From NCBI RefSeq assembly GCF_016597815.1, contig NZ_VCHA01000001.1:1116001-1180000 (forward strand): a DNA stretch of 64,000 nucleotides, in the 5' to 3' direction. Positions within the stretch are counted from its first letter, which is position 1. Each line of letters opens with the position of its first letter. Position numbers and translations under genes: made by a program. Positions 7,866 to 19,853 of this stretch are shown piece by piece. Source of the DNA: Marinobacter sp. DY40_1A1 (GTDB lineage Bacteria; Pseudomonadota; Gammaproteobacteria; Pseudomonadales; Oleiphilaceae). The notes beneath the pieces were generated by a model. That model saw only the letters and a list, made by a program, of their open reading frames with translations. It made no database searches and was not told the DNA's origin.

Positions 7866-8582
7866 ATGAATACAAAAATGAAACTCCTTGCTATTGCTTC
7901 GCTATCTGGTGCCATGTTTGCCGGGAATGTCGCTGCTGGCCCAACTATTGATTTGGATTATCAGGGGGCCACCCACGGCTTCAACAGTGGAAATCTGTCG
8001 AACACAGCTACAAGCAGTAATTACAACAACTACAATGCTGGCATGTTCAATTTCACTACAAGTAACGCTGTTGGAACTTCGCCAATTGCCTGGACTGGCG
8101 CTCTCGACGCATTCTGCATTGACCTTGATGTGGTTCTGGATGAGAGCAACAGAACGTATGAGCTGAAAACGGCGGATAGCTATTTCAACAACGCAAATTT
8201 GGTGTCATCCATTAGCAAGCTTTACACCGGATACCAAAGCAGCGTAGCTGGTGTAGGTTCATCTGCTGCTTTCCAGCTTGCTTTGTGGGAAGTTATCTAT
8301 GAGACAGGCGGTTCTTATGGCCTTCAGAGCGGTAACTTCCAGGCTGATACCGGTTTTAGTGGCTCCCGCACACTCGCTGATGGGTGGCTAGCTGGATTGG
8401 CTGGCCAATCTGAGGATTACGTTATGTATGTTCTGGACGCCGTCACTGTTCCAGGCGGTGCAGACTCTCAGGACCTTTTAGTGTTCACGCCCAAGCCTCC
8501 GGTAAGTGTGCCTGAGCCAGGTACTCTTGCGCTTCTGGGTCTGGGCCTGGCCGGACTGGCAGCCCGGCGTAAAAAAGCCTGA
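7866..8582 (+). CDS. PEP-CTERM protein with thioester-like Cys/Gln motifs
   Basis: This is a 238-residue secreted protein with signal peptide MNTKMKLLAIASLSGAMFAG (cleavage likely after NVAAG) and C-terminal sorting signal VPEPGTLALLGLGLAGL plus AARRKKA. The start at 7866 is chosen over the upstream in-frame Met because AAGGA lies just upstream and the signal peptide starts here. The mature part has a single Cys (residue 84) in AFCIDLD and, 53 residues later, AFQLALWEV (Gln 137). An FCID motif plus xQxAxW recalls the thioester domains of Gram-positive adhesins, in which the Cys and Gln side chains are joined. I infer this from motif spacing only. Strong Ser, Asn, Gly and Tyr content suits a surface protein. 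A terminator follows at 8597. Confidence 0.85.
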   Translation: MNTKMKLLAIASLSGAMFAGNVAAGPTIDLDYQGATHGFNSGNLSNTATSSNYNNYNAGMFNFTTSNAVGTSPIAWTGALDAFCIDLDVVLDESNRTYELKTADSYFNNANLVSSISKLYTGYQSSVAGVGSSAAFQLALWEVIYETGGSYGLQSGNFQADTGFSGSRTLADGWLAGLAGQSEDYVMYVLDAVTVPGGADSQDLLVFTPKPPVSVPEPGTLALLGLGLAGLAARRKKA

Positions 8583-8596
8583 CACTCGTCAGTTAA

Positions 8597-8632
8597 TGCA
8601 AAAAGCCACCGTAATTCGGTGGCTTTTTGCAT
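8597..8632. terminator. Bidirectional intrinsic terminator
   Basis: A 15-bp perfect stem (TGCAAAAAGCCACCG and its complement) with a TAATT loop has U-rich arms in both directions. It separates the plus-strand PEP-CTERM gene from the minus-strand gene ending at 8645. Confidence 0.9.
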
Positions 8633-8644
8633 TCTGCTTCATCT

Positions 8645-9604
8645 CTACAAAGGCTTTTTGTTGTCCCTGTAAAACCGGAATATTTCCTTAAGTGACCGTT
8701 TCGGTGTAAAGCCATACTCATTCTCAAAGGCTCTGCCATCAATTACCACCGGATACTTGAAGAAATCCATCAAGTACGCAGGAAAGCGCTTTAGCCCGAT
8801 GGTGCGCAGTATCAATCGTGGCAGTGCGGGTGGCACGGAGGGTATTGGAACTCGTGTGCAACCGCAGAGTTCCAGTGCTCGTTGGTAGGCTACCCAATCG
8901 TTTGGTGCCACGTTGAAAATTCCCCGTGTTGGCTTTTGGCTGGCGAGCACTATGGCGTCTGCCATGTCATCTATGTGTATAAATTGCATCATCGGGGAAA
9001 AGCCGGCCATTACAGGCGCCAGAGGGCTGGCGAGTAGTTTGGCTATTGTGTTGCGAACGCTGGGGCCCACTATGTTGCATGGGCGCAGGACGCTGATGTT
9101 CAGCTCCGGGTAGCGCCACAAATAGATGCTTGCAAGGTTCTCCAGCTCTACTGAATCAATTAGATCGGCACTCAGGCCAGCACTCTTGAGAGGTGCCGAT
9201 TCGTCGATCAGGGCCGGGTTGTAGGCCATGGCGCCGTATACATGGTAGGTGGAAAGCACGACAACTCGGCGAATACCGTACTTGTGGCTGAGGTCCAACA
9301 ATTTTTGCGTGCCTAGCACGTTGGCGTTGTAGCGACGCATGCGGGAGAGTTGGCTGGATCGGATTCGGCCCATGTGTATCACGGTGTCGAACTGATAGCG
9401 GCGAAACAGGTCTTCGAAGGTGCGCTTGTTAAAATCGATGCAGTAGCTGGGGATCTGGTCGCCAAGTTCTACCCGTACGCGAGCGTCTACTGCCACAAGG
9501 TTGCAGGTTTCTCGCAGGCGCTGAATCACTTGTTGCGCGAGCGCGCCTGCGGCGCCTGTGATCAGAATGCTGGGCTTGGGTTGCTTGTTTTTGTGAGCGG
9601 GCAT
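8645..9604 (-). CDS. Extended SDR-type NAD-dependent epimerase/dehydratase-like protein
   Basis: This 319-residue protein has an N-terminal nucleotide-binding motif, ILITGAAGALAQQV (TGxxGxxG type), and an extended-SDR fold pattern. An aspartate, VDAR, follows the second strand, with VVLSTYHVYG at the end of the fourth strand and SVLRPCNIVGP in the substrate region. The catalytic YxxxK is not apparent: the aligned stretch reads LIDSVELENLAS. It may therefore be a non-catalytic or altered SDR. Its start overlaps the acyltransferase stop by one base, so the two are almost certainly co-transcribed. That pairing suggests a role in lipid or polyketide-like modification, but the substrate cannot be read from sequence. 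Confidence 0.75.
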   Translation of the reverse strand: MPAHKNKQPKPSILITGAAGALAQQVIQRLRETCNLVAVDARVRVELGDQIPSYCIDFNKRTFEDLFRRYQFDTVIHMGRIRSSQLSRMRRYNANVLGTQKLLDLSHKYGIRRVVVLSTYHVYGAMAYNPALIDESAPLKSAGLSADLIDSVELENLASIYLWRYPELNISVLRPCNIVGPSVRNTIAKLLASPLAPVMAGFSPMMQFIHIDDMADAIVLASQKPTRGIFNVAPNDWVAYQRALELCGCTRVPIPSVPPALPRLILRTIGLKRFPAYLMDFFKYPVVIDGRAFENEYGFTPKRSLKEIFRFYRDNKKPL

Positions 9605-10419
9605 CAGAACAACCTTTTTCTTTCTGTCAGGCCTTTTTCAATGAGGCGGTTTATTTCCGTCTTTACTTGATCAACCCGTTCATCTATCTCTGCGTCTGAA
9701 AAGTCTCCCCCCTTAAAGTACATTGGCGGGCCGAAGTTAAGGTGAACCTTGGCGGGGAAGACAATCGGCAGTGCAAGCGGGACGTAGGGCACGCTGAGTG
9801 CTTTTGCCAAGGGTTTGATGTTGGCGATGGAGGGGACGGTTTCTTCACACCCCACTATGCCAACAGGCACGACAGCCGCATTGTATTTCATGGCCAGATG
9901 CATGAATCCGGCGCCAAAACGCTGGAGTTTGTAACGGTCCCGGTAGAGCTTGCCGGAACCACGCACACCCTCCGGAAACACTATTATTGCTTCGTTGTTG
10001 GCCAGCATTCTGGCGCAATTCACCGGATCTCCCAGCACAGCGCCTACTTCATTCAACAGATTGCCGAGCCAGGGTACCGTGGGGAAGAAGCGTTCGATCA
10101 TTGCGCGGGGAATGCGGGGGTTTTTCTTGCGGGAGGCCAGGGCATAACCAACAAGTATGCCGTCAATCGGGAGTTGGCCGCTGTGGTTCCCTATAATCAG
10201 GACGGGCCCTTCCGCCGGAATGTGGTCAACACCATGGGCCTCGGTGCGAAAGTATTTCTCATAAATCGGCTTAACCAGCGAGAACCCGAATTTGACGGCC
10301 TCGTTATTATAACCCCAGGGGTCGTAGCCCAGTGTGCCTATGGGTTTTCGGATGTGGTTGATTTGTTCATCCAGTTCCGATGAGACCAGCAGGGATTTCA
10401 CAAAGGATACCAAGCTCAT
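9604..10419 (-). CDS. PlsC-family lysophospholipid acyltransferase
   Basis: This is a 271-residue acyltransferase. Motif I reads IGNHSGQLPIDG, a spaced variant of the usual HxxxxD. Motif III is FPEGVRGSGK, matching FPEGxR, and PVGIVGCEE lies in the position of motif IV. It is predicted to transfer acyl chains to a lysolipid or a similar acceptor at the inner membrane. The ATG at 10419 is preferred over GTG at 10425 because GGGAG is five bases from the former and touches the latter. It lies upstream of, and overlaps by one base, the SDR-like gene. Confidence 0.82.
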   Translation of the reverse strand: MSLVSFVKSLLVSSELDEQINHIRKPIGTLGYDPWGYNNEAVKFGFSLVKPIYEKYFRTEAHGVDHIPAEGPVLIIGNHSGQLPIDGILVGYALASRKKNPRIPRAMIERFFPTVPWLGNLLNEVGAVLGDPVNCARMLANNEAIIVFPEGVRGSGKLYRDRYKLQRFGAGFMHLAMKYNAAVVPVGIVGCEETVPSIANIKPLAKALSVPYVPLALPIVFPAKVHLNFGPPMYFKGGDFSDAEIDERVDQVKTEINRLIEKGLTERKRLF

Positions 10420-10481
10420 GTGCACTCCCTATATAGAGCCATGCTGTAGCCGCTATCTGCTGCCACTGATTGTTGTCAGTT

Positions 10482-11426
10482 TTAGCCACGCCCGATGAGA
10501 ACACCAAGAGTGTGGCTCTGACCACTATTAAGCACTCTATAATCGCTGGCTGCATTGGCAGTTTCGACACATAGCATTGTCTGCCAGGCAGTGTCCGGGA
10601 AATCGCTTAGTTTTAGGGCTTTCTCCGGCCCCGGGTTCCATACCACGGTGGAGTCACTACCAATGGCTGTAAGTTTGCGGCTTGTAGCGGGTGTCACTAC
10701 CGTGAGAGGGTCGCCATTTTCGTAAATTCGGTCGGTTTCCCCATCAAAATAGACAGGGCCGTCCTGGGTGCAGTATTCCCAGTTTTTCAAGGTATCTATG
10801 TAGTGGGCAAACCCTAAGCCCAGAATCCTTGTACCTTTGATATCACTTGTTGGTAGATAGGTGTGTAATGCCTGGCTGAAGGCGAGGGGCTCGCTACCGA
10901 GGTTTGTAGTGGTGAGGGCTAGTTGGCAACCGCGTACCGAAAAATTGAAGGTGAGCAGGGCCAAGGCATGGCCATGCCAGACATTGTCAAAATCCTGGTT
11001 GGCGTCAAGCGACAGGGATATTTCCACTTCATGGGCGCTTTCGCATACATCTTCAAGCTTCCACACAGCGGTGCGGCCAAGCCCATGTGGGCCTTGGGTT
11101 TTGATACGTTTTTGCACCTCGGGCGCATTGCGGGCGGGGTCGCCGAACCATGGCCAGCAGATGGGAATGCCGCCGCGAATTGCTCGGCCCGGTTCGAATC
11201 GAGCGGTTGGGCTCATCCATAGCCAGTCTTCATCGCTCTTGGGAATAAACCGGGTGAGATGCGCACCCTGCAGAAACAGCGTGGCTTCGAACAGGGGGTG
11301 GTGAATTTCCAGTGCTTCCAGTTGCCCGATTGTATTCCAGCGGATAAAGGACCATTGGCCCGGAGAAAGGGATAAAGGCGGTTTGCTGCTTTCAGGCATA
11401 GGGCTCTGTTCCGTACTTAAGTGCAT
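10482..11426 (-). CDS. D-hexose-6-phosphate mutarotase (YeaD-like aldose epimerase)
   Basis: This 314-residue protein of the galactose-mutarotase fold is typical of YeaD/glucose-6-phosphate 1-epimerase. Conserved stretches include AIRGGIPICWPWFGDP near residue 90, the catalytic-His region FSQALHTYLPTSDI, and VVWNPGPEKALKLSDF near the C-terminus. It should interconvert the alpha and beta anomers of hexose 6-phosphates in the cytoplasm. It is about 20-30 residues longer at the N-terminus than the E. coli protein, so the start at 11426 could be slightly early (an in-frame Met follows at residue 10). It may be read with the two genes downstream on the same strand, 60 bases on. Confidence 0.85.
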   Translation of the reverse strand: MHLSTEQSPMPESSKPPLSLSPGQWSFIRWNTIGQLEALEIHHPLFEATLFLQGAHLTRFIPKSDEDWLWMSPTARFEPGRAIRGGIPICWPWFGDPARNAPEVQKRIKTQGPHGLGRTAVWKLEDVCESAHEVEISLSLDANQDFDNVWHGHALALLTFNFSVRGCQLALTTTNLGSEPLAFSQALHTYLPTSDIKGTRILGLGFAHYIDTLKNWEYCTQDGPVYFDGETDRIYENGDPLTVVTPATSRKLTAIGSDSTVVWNPGPEKALKLSDFPDTAWQTMLCVETANAASDYRVLNSGQSHTLGVLIGRG

Positions 11427-11531
11427 CTGCTTGCTTCAAGAGTAAGTCAAAACCGTGTTTTGGGCGACTCCTGTCATACAATAGCTATCGGCACTATTTA
11501 ATAGCAATTCGACGGTGTTGGGGATTTGCCG

Positions 11532-11560
11532 TTGTAGTCCGCAAACCCTTTTGTTAAGAT
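11532..11560 (+). promoter_or_regulatory. Candidate sigma-70 promoter of ffs
   Basis: TTGTAG (11532-11537), a 17-base spacer and TAAGAT (11555-11560) form a plausible -35/-10 pair. The start would be near 11567, leaving a 5' leader of about 30 bases to be trimmed from the SRP RNA precursor. Confidence 0.4.
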
Positions 11561-11600
11561 TCGCGCCGCTTTCAGAGAGTTTGTTCTGAAACGCCGATAT

Positions 11601-11712
11601 GGTGGCTCCATTGGTGCCTCCGCAACATGAAACCGCGAACCCGGTCAGGCCCGGAAGGGAGCAGCCGCAGCGGTGGAATTGTGTGCCGGAGTGTCGCTGG
11701 TGGGGCCACCCC
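11601..11712 (+). ncRNA. ffs: Bacterial signal recognition particle RNA (4.5S RNA)
   Basis: The sequence follows the 4.5S RNA pattern. The ends GGTGGC and GCCACC pair. The apical region contains GGTCAGGCCCGGAAGGGAGC, the GGAA tetraloop and internal loop that bind Ffh. On the 3' side GTGTGCCGG pairs with TTGGTGCCTCCGCAAC on the 5' side. It sits directly upstream of dnaX, a common location in gammaproteobacteria. It guides membrane-protein targeting with Ffh and FtsY. End points are approximate by a few bases. There is no classical terminator, but a T-rich stretch follows at about 11727. Confidence 0.93.
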
Positions 11713-11835
11713 CAGTTTTGCCTTGGTTTTTCTGTCGAAATCCCCCTCAAGCTTTCATTCCCGCACCCTTATAACTTCTTATAAATCCGTGTCCATGCTA
11801 AAGTTGCAGGCGTTTTTCTCAGCATTTGGCGGATC

Positions 11836-13746
<1,911 letters not shown>

Positions 13747-13749
13747 ACC

Positions 13750-14073
13750 ATGCTGAATGATATGGGTGGCCTGATGAAAAAGGCCCAGAAGATGCAAGAA
13801 CAAATGCAAAAGGCTCAGGAGGAGGCAGCCAAAGCTGAAATTACCGGCGAATCTGGCGCTGGCCTGGTAAAAGTAACCATGAATGGCCGCCACGATGTTC
13901 GCAAGGTGGAAATCGACCCCTCCCTGATGTCGGAAGAAAAGGACATTCTGGAAGACCTGCTGGCCGCGGCTGTTAACGATGCCGTGCGTCGGGTAGAAGC
14001 CAACCAGAAAGATGCAATGTCTGGCATGATGTCTGGAATGGGTATGCCCCCCGGCTTCAAAATGCCGTTTTAA
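13750..14073 (+). CDS. ybaB: YbaB/EbfC family nucleoid-associated protein
   Basis: This 107-residue protein begins [20 protein letters not shown] and has the family pattern of a charged helix, a small beta sheet ([18 protein letters not shown]) and a Met/Gly-rich tail. Members form dimers that bind DNA and associate with the nucleoid. AGGAG precedes the start. Its place between dnaX and recR is the conserved one. Confidence 0.95.
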   Translation: MLNDMGGLMKKAQKMQEQMQKAQEEAAKAEITGESGAGLVKVTMNGRHDVRKVEIDPSLMSEEKDILEDLLAAAVNDAVRRVEANQKDAMSGMMSGMGMPPGFKMPF

Positions 14074-14108
14074 AGACTCTATTCTGATCTGCAGTTTGAG
14101 GATGTTTC

Positions 14109-14711
14109 ATGGCGTTCAGCCCGCTGGTTGATGAACTTGTCGAATCCCTTAGGTGTTTGCCCGGCGTTGGCCAGAAAACCGCCCAGCGCATGGCCTTCCA
14201 CTTGCTTGAGCGTGCGCGCTCCGGTGGTACCCGGTTATCTGATGCTTTGAGCAACGCTATGGAGAAGGTTCGCCGCTGCGAAAGTTGCCAGAACTTTTCG
14301 GATACTGAAGTGTGCGGGATTTGTGAAAACCCGGTTCGTAGCAATGGCACACTCTGCGTGGTAGAAAGCCCATCGGATTTATTAGCCATTGAGCAGGCGG
14401 GGGATTACAAGGGCAGCTACTTTGTTCTTATGGGGCATTTGTCTCCCATAGACGGTGTCGGCCCTGATGAAATCGGCATTGAGCGCCTTTTGCGCCGGGT
14501 ACGCTCCGAAGGCGTTACCGAGCTCATTCTTGCCACTAACCCTACGGTGGAGGGTGAAGCCACTGCCCACTACATCTCTGATCGACTTGATGGTTCCAAT
14601 ATCCTCATCACGCGCCTTGCCCATGGTATACCGGTAGGTGGTGAGCTTGGTTACGTTGACGGTTTTACTCTCACACATGCGTTTCGCGGCAGAAAACCCC
14701 TGCTGGACTGA
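14109..14711 (+). CDS. recR: Recombination mediator protein RecR
   Basis: This 200-residue protein has an N-terminal helix-hairpin-helix ([19 protein letters not shown]) and zinc cysteines at about 57, 60, 69 and 72. A Toprim domain follows ([17 protein letters not shown]) with EGEATAHYI. With RecF/RecO it loads RecA onto gapped DNA. Length and motifs are standard. A short GC-rich hairpin with five T follows at 14722. Confidence 0.97.
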   Translation: MAFSPLVDELVESLRCLPGVGQKTAQRMAFHLLERARSGGTRLSDALSNAMEKVRRCESCQNFSDTEVCGICENPVRSNGTLCVVESPSDLLAIEQAGDYKGSYFVLMGHLSPIDGVGPDEIGIERLLRRVRSEGVTELILATNPTVEGEATAHYISDRLDGSNILITRLAHGIPVGGELGYVDGFTLTHAFRGRKPLLD

Positions 14712-14721
14712 TTCCGCACTG

Positions 14722-14741
14722 GCGCCTGTATGGCGCTTTTT
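14722..14741 (+). terminator. Weak intrinsic terminator after recR
   Basis: A 5-bp stem (GCGCC/GGCGC) with a TGTAT loop is followed by TTTTT. The short stem suggests partial readthrough into rnd. Confidence 0.6.
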
Positions 14742-14755
14742 GACTGGCCTTTTTT

Positions 14756-15904
14756 ATGACACTTCCTGAATCCGCTATTGCCGTTCCTCCGGCACCTGAA
14801 ACCATCACCTGGATTGCAAAACCGGAGGAGTTAAATGAATGGCTGGACAGTGCACCGGGGCTACCCCTTGTTCTGGACACTGAATTTGAGCGGGTAAGTA
14901 CCTTTTATCCCATTCCCGGGCTGGTTCAACTTGGTCTTGGAGACAGTTTTTGTCTGGTAGATCCGGATGTGGCAGAGCGGTCCACCCGTTTCCGGGAAAT
15001 TCTGGCTGAACCTTCGGTGACCAAGCTACTCTACGCGATGAGTGAAGATCTTGAGCTCTTTCGTGATTGGCTGGGGATTAACCCAAAGGGTGTCGTGGAC
15101 CTGCAAATTGGGGCGGCAATGGCTGGCGCCGGCTTTTCACTGGGTTATGCGCGGTTGGTTGAAACATTGTTTGGCGAAGCGCTGGATAAATCTGTTACCC
15201 GGTCTGATTGGGTCTCTCGCCCCTTGAGCGAGGCCCAGCAGCGCTATGCCATTGAGGATATACGCTTTCTGGCACCTATGTACGAGTGGGTTAGCGCACA
15301 TCTGAGGGAGCGGGGCCTGGAGGCGGCGTTGGTGGAAGAATCTGCCCGCTTTGCAGAGGAACTCGCCGGGCAAGACGACCCGCACCATCATTATCTGCGT
15401 TTGCGAGGAGGCTGGGCTCTCACAGCCGAACAACAGTTTGTGCTGAAGGAATTGGTTATTTGGCGGGAACTGGAGAGCAGAGAGCGCAATCGCCCACGGG
15501 GTCGAGTGTTGGCAGACCCTCTGCTTATTGCAATTGCCGAGCGAATGCCCGGCAGCCTTAACGAGCTTTCGGATATCCAGGGTGTGCCCGGTGGCGTGGT
15601 TCGGCGCTATGGCGAAGCGTTGCTCAAGCTTGTTGACGAGGGGCGTGGTGCTGATACCACCGGGCTCGATCGTATAGCGCCGCCGCTAACCAGGGAGCAA
15701 CAGGATTACTTTAAAGGCCTTAAGCGGTTTTTCAGGAAGGCGGCGGAAGCTGCTGATATTCCTATTGAATTGCTTGCGCCCAGGAAGCGGCTTGAGAAAG
15801 TTGTACAGGAAAGCAGCCTGGCTGGAAGCCCCTTTTTCCATGGCTGGCGCACAAGAATCCTTGCGCCGGTAATGAATGATATTGAGGATTACCTGCAATC
15901 ATGA
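14756..15904 (+). CDS. rnd: Ribonuclease D
   Basis: This 382-residue 3'-to-5' exoribonuclease acts in tRNA 3'-end trimming. The DEDDy exonuclease residues are visible: VLDTEFE (Asp 41, Glu 43), SEDLELF (Asp near 100) and YAIEDIRFL (Tyr and Asp near 164-168). Two HRDC-like regions follow (about 210-290 and 310-375). Length matches the family. The stop overlaps the ycgL start by four bases (ATGA), so translation is probably coupled. Confidence 0.94.
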   Translation: MTLPESAIAVPPAPETITWIAKPEELNEWLDSAPGLPLVLDTEFERVSTFYPIPGLVQLGLGDSFCLVDPDVAERSTRFREILAEPSVTKLLYAMSEDLELFRDWLGINPKGVVDLQIGAAMAGAGFSLGYARLVETLFGEALDKSVTRSDWVSRPLSEAQQRYAIEDIRFLAPMYEWVSAHLRERGLEAALVEESARFAEELAGQDDPHHHYLRLRGGWALTAEQQFVLKELVIWRELESRERNRPRGRVLADPLLIAIAERMPGSLNELSDIQGVPGGVVRRYGEALLKLVDEGRGADTTGLDRIAPPLTREQQDYFKGLKRFFRKAAEAADIPIELLAPRKRLEKVVQESSLAGSPFFHGWRTRILAPVMNDIEDYLQS

Positions 15905-16194
15905 AAGATCGGGAGTTTGTGTCTGTTTTCCGGAGCAGCAAAAAAAGCGATACCTATATGTTTGTTCGTCGCGGGCAGAAGTGGGAAGAGTTGCCTGAGA
16001 GCTTGAGATCCATTTTTGGCGCGCCTGTGCATTCAATGGATCTGATCATGACACCCGAGCGCAAATTAGCCAGAACCAGTGGTGAGCAGGTACTTAAGGC
16101 TATCGAAGAAAAAGACTTTTTTTTGCAGATGCCTGAAGAACAGGATTCTTACGTTGTGGATTTCCGCACTAAGCCGGGAATGAAACATTCATGA
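15901..16194 (+). CDS. YcgL domain-containing protein
   Basis: This small cytoplasmic protein of 97 residues matches the YcgL family pattern (early VYR-like segment FVSVFRSSKKSDTYMFV, then LPESLRSIFGAP and the LARTSGEQVL stretch). Its function is unknown. It overlaps rnd and ycgN by four bases at each end, the usual rnd-ycgL-ycgN arrangement in Pseudomonas-like genomes. Confidence 0.9.
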   Translation: MKDREFVSVFRSSKKSDTYMFVRRGQKWEELPESLRSIFGAPVHSMDLIMTPERKLARTSGEQVLKAIEEKDFFLQMPEEQDSYVVDFRTKPGMKHS

Positions 16195-16637
16195 TTGCGC
16201 AAATCCCGTTCTGGCAACGCAAACGCCTGAATGAGATGACGCAGCAGGAATGGGAATCTCTGTGCGATGGCTGCGGAAAGTGCTGCCTGAACAAGCTTGA
16301 AGATGAAGATACGGGTGAGGTGTACCACACGGATCTTGTTTGCCGATTCATGGATGAAGATACCTGCCGGTGCACGGTTTACCCCGACCGGCTTGAAAAA
16401 GTACCAGGCTGTACAGTGCTGACACCGGACAGTGTAAGCGATTACCATTGGTTGCCCCATACCTGTGCTTACCGCACTTTGGCTGAGGGCAGGCCGCTTG
16501 CCGATTGGCATCCGCTACGTAGTGGGAGCCCGGATAGGGTACACGAAGCCGGTGTTTCCATACGCCACAAGGTAATCCGAGAGGATAAAGTGGCAGAAGA
16601 AAACTGGGAAGAACATATCATTCACTGGGTTCTGTAA
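16191..16637 (+). CDS. YcgN-family cysteine cluster protein
   Basis: This 148-residue protein has the family's metal-binding cluster LCDGCGKCC near residues 24-32 and further cysteines in LVCRFMDEDTCRCTVYP and VPGCTVL. These resemble the zinc/iron-chelating CxxCxxCC family (UPF0260), whose role is unknown. It overlaps ycgL by four bases and shares one base with the next gene. Confidence 0.92.
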   Translation: MIAQIPFWQRKRLNEMTQQEWESLCDGCGKCCLNKLEDEDTGEVYHTDLVCRFMDEDTCRCTVYPDRLEKVPGCTVLTPDSVSDYHWLPHTCAYRTLAEGRPLADWHPLRSGSPDRVHEAGVSIRHKVIREDKVAEENWEEHIIHWVL

Positions 16638-16981
16638 TGATCGATACTGACGCACAAACTGCTTACGCCGTCTTCTGGGCGGCTTATGTCATAGCATTCG
16701 CCGTGTTCTTTTACATGATGAAAAAGCTGTTCCGTTTTTTACCCTTGTACGGTTTGCGCACGCTGCTTCTAGCAGCTTTGGTTGCTGTGCTGCTGACGCC
16801 TGTAGAATCCCCGGAACTGGCCGGTTGGTGGATACCCGCGTGGCTTTTCGGTGGGTATGAGCTGATTCTCGGTGATGCAGATAACGCAGGCCGGGCTTGG
16901 CTTAACCTGGGTATCGGGGGGCTGGCAATGCTGCTTGTCTGGATTCTGGACTTGGTTCGCTATCGCTTATCCCGGCGCTGA
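16637..16981 (+). CDS. Small inner-membrane protein, function unknown
   Basis: This 114-residue protein has about three to four hydrophobic segments: AVFWAAYVIAFAVFFYMM, a second around TLLLAALVAVLLT, and a third in LNLGIGGLAMLLVWIL. A Tyr-Glu-rich loop (WLFGGYELILGD) lies between the last two. The start overlaps the ycgN stop (TAATG), so it is translated from the same message. I do not recognise the family. Confidence 0.8.
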   Translation: MIDTDAQTAYAVFWAAYVIAFAVFFYMMKKLFRFLPLYGLRTLLLAALVAVLLTPVESPELAGWWIPAWLFGGYELILGDADNAGRAWLNLGIGGLAMLLVWILDLVRYRLSRR

Positions 16982-17011
16982 GAAACCCCACTCATTCCTC
17001 CGAGAACAACA

Positions 17012-18970
<1,959 letters not shown>

Positions 18971-18988
18971 CTAACAGGAACTCTACGC

Positions 18989-19831
18989 ATGAAGTTTACC
19001 GGTACCGAAAATTACGTAGCCACTGCTGACCTTCAAATGGCCGTAAACGCGGCTATTACGCTGCAACGCCCGCTGCTGATCAAAGGCGAGCCCGGCACCG
19101 GCAAAACCCTGCTGGCCGAAGAAATGGCCAGCTCGCTGGGCATGAAGTTGATTCCCTGGCATATCAAATCAACCACCAAGGCTCAGCAGGGCTTGTATGA
19201 ATATGATGCGGTATCTCGTTTGCGGGATTCCCAGTTGGGTGATGAGAAGGTTAAAGACATCAGCAACTACATCGTCAAGGGTAAGCTTTGGGAGGCTTTC
19301 GAAGCTGACGAACAGGTCGTTCTGCTGATTGATGAGATCGATAAGGCAGATATCGAGTTCCCCAACGATCTATTGCTGGAACTCGATCGCATGGAGTTCT
19401 ACGTATACGAAACCCAGCAGTTCGTAAGAGCAAAGAAGCGTCCTATCATCGTAATCACCAGCAACAACGAAAAAGAACTGCCCGACGCCTTCCTGCGCCG
19501 TTGTTTCTTCCATTACATCAGCTTCCCGGATCATGACACCATGAAGAGTATCGTGGATGTTCACTTCCCGGGTATTCAGCAGCAGGTAGTGAAAGACGCA
19601 CTGGAAGTCTTCTTTGATGTGCGCAAGGTACCGGGCCTGAAGAAAAAGCCCTCCACCTCTGAATTGATTGACTGGCTTAAGCTACTGATGGCAGACGAAT
19701 TGACCGCCAAGATGTTACAGGAAAAGGACAGCAGCTCAGCGCTACCACCTCTGTACGGTGCTCTGGTTAAGAACGAACAAGACGTACACCTGCTGCAAAA
19801 GTTAGCATTTATGGCCCGCCGTCGCGGCTGA
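18989..19831 (+). CDS. MoxR-family AAA+ ATPase
   Basis: This 280-residue ATPase has Walker A GEPGTGKT at about 33-40, Walker B VVLLIDEIDKAD, sensor 1 IVITSNNEKELPDAFLRR with the arginine finger, and the C-terminal helical lid. MoxR ATPases act as metal-insertion or folding chaperones together with vWA proteins, and this one lies between two of them. Spacing to both neighbours is around 20 bp, so an operon is likely. Confidence 0.92.
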   Translation: MKFTGTENYVATADLQMAVNAAITLQRPLLIKGEPGTGKTLLAEEMASSLGMKLIPWHIKSTTKAQQGLYEYDAVSRLRDSQLGDEKVKDISNYIVKGKLWEAFEADEQVVLLIDEIDKADIEFPNDLLLELDRMEFYVYETQQFVRAKKRPIIVITSNNEKELPDAFLRRCFFHYISFPDHDTMKSIVDVHFPGIQQQVVKDALEVFFDVRKVPGLKKKPSTSELIDWLKLLMADELTAKMLQEKDSSSALPPLYGALVKNEQDVHLLQKLAFMARRRG

Positions 19832-19853
19832 AATTCGGCAAGAGTGCGGTTTT

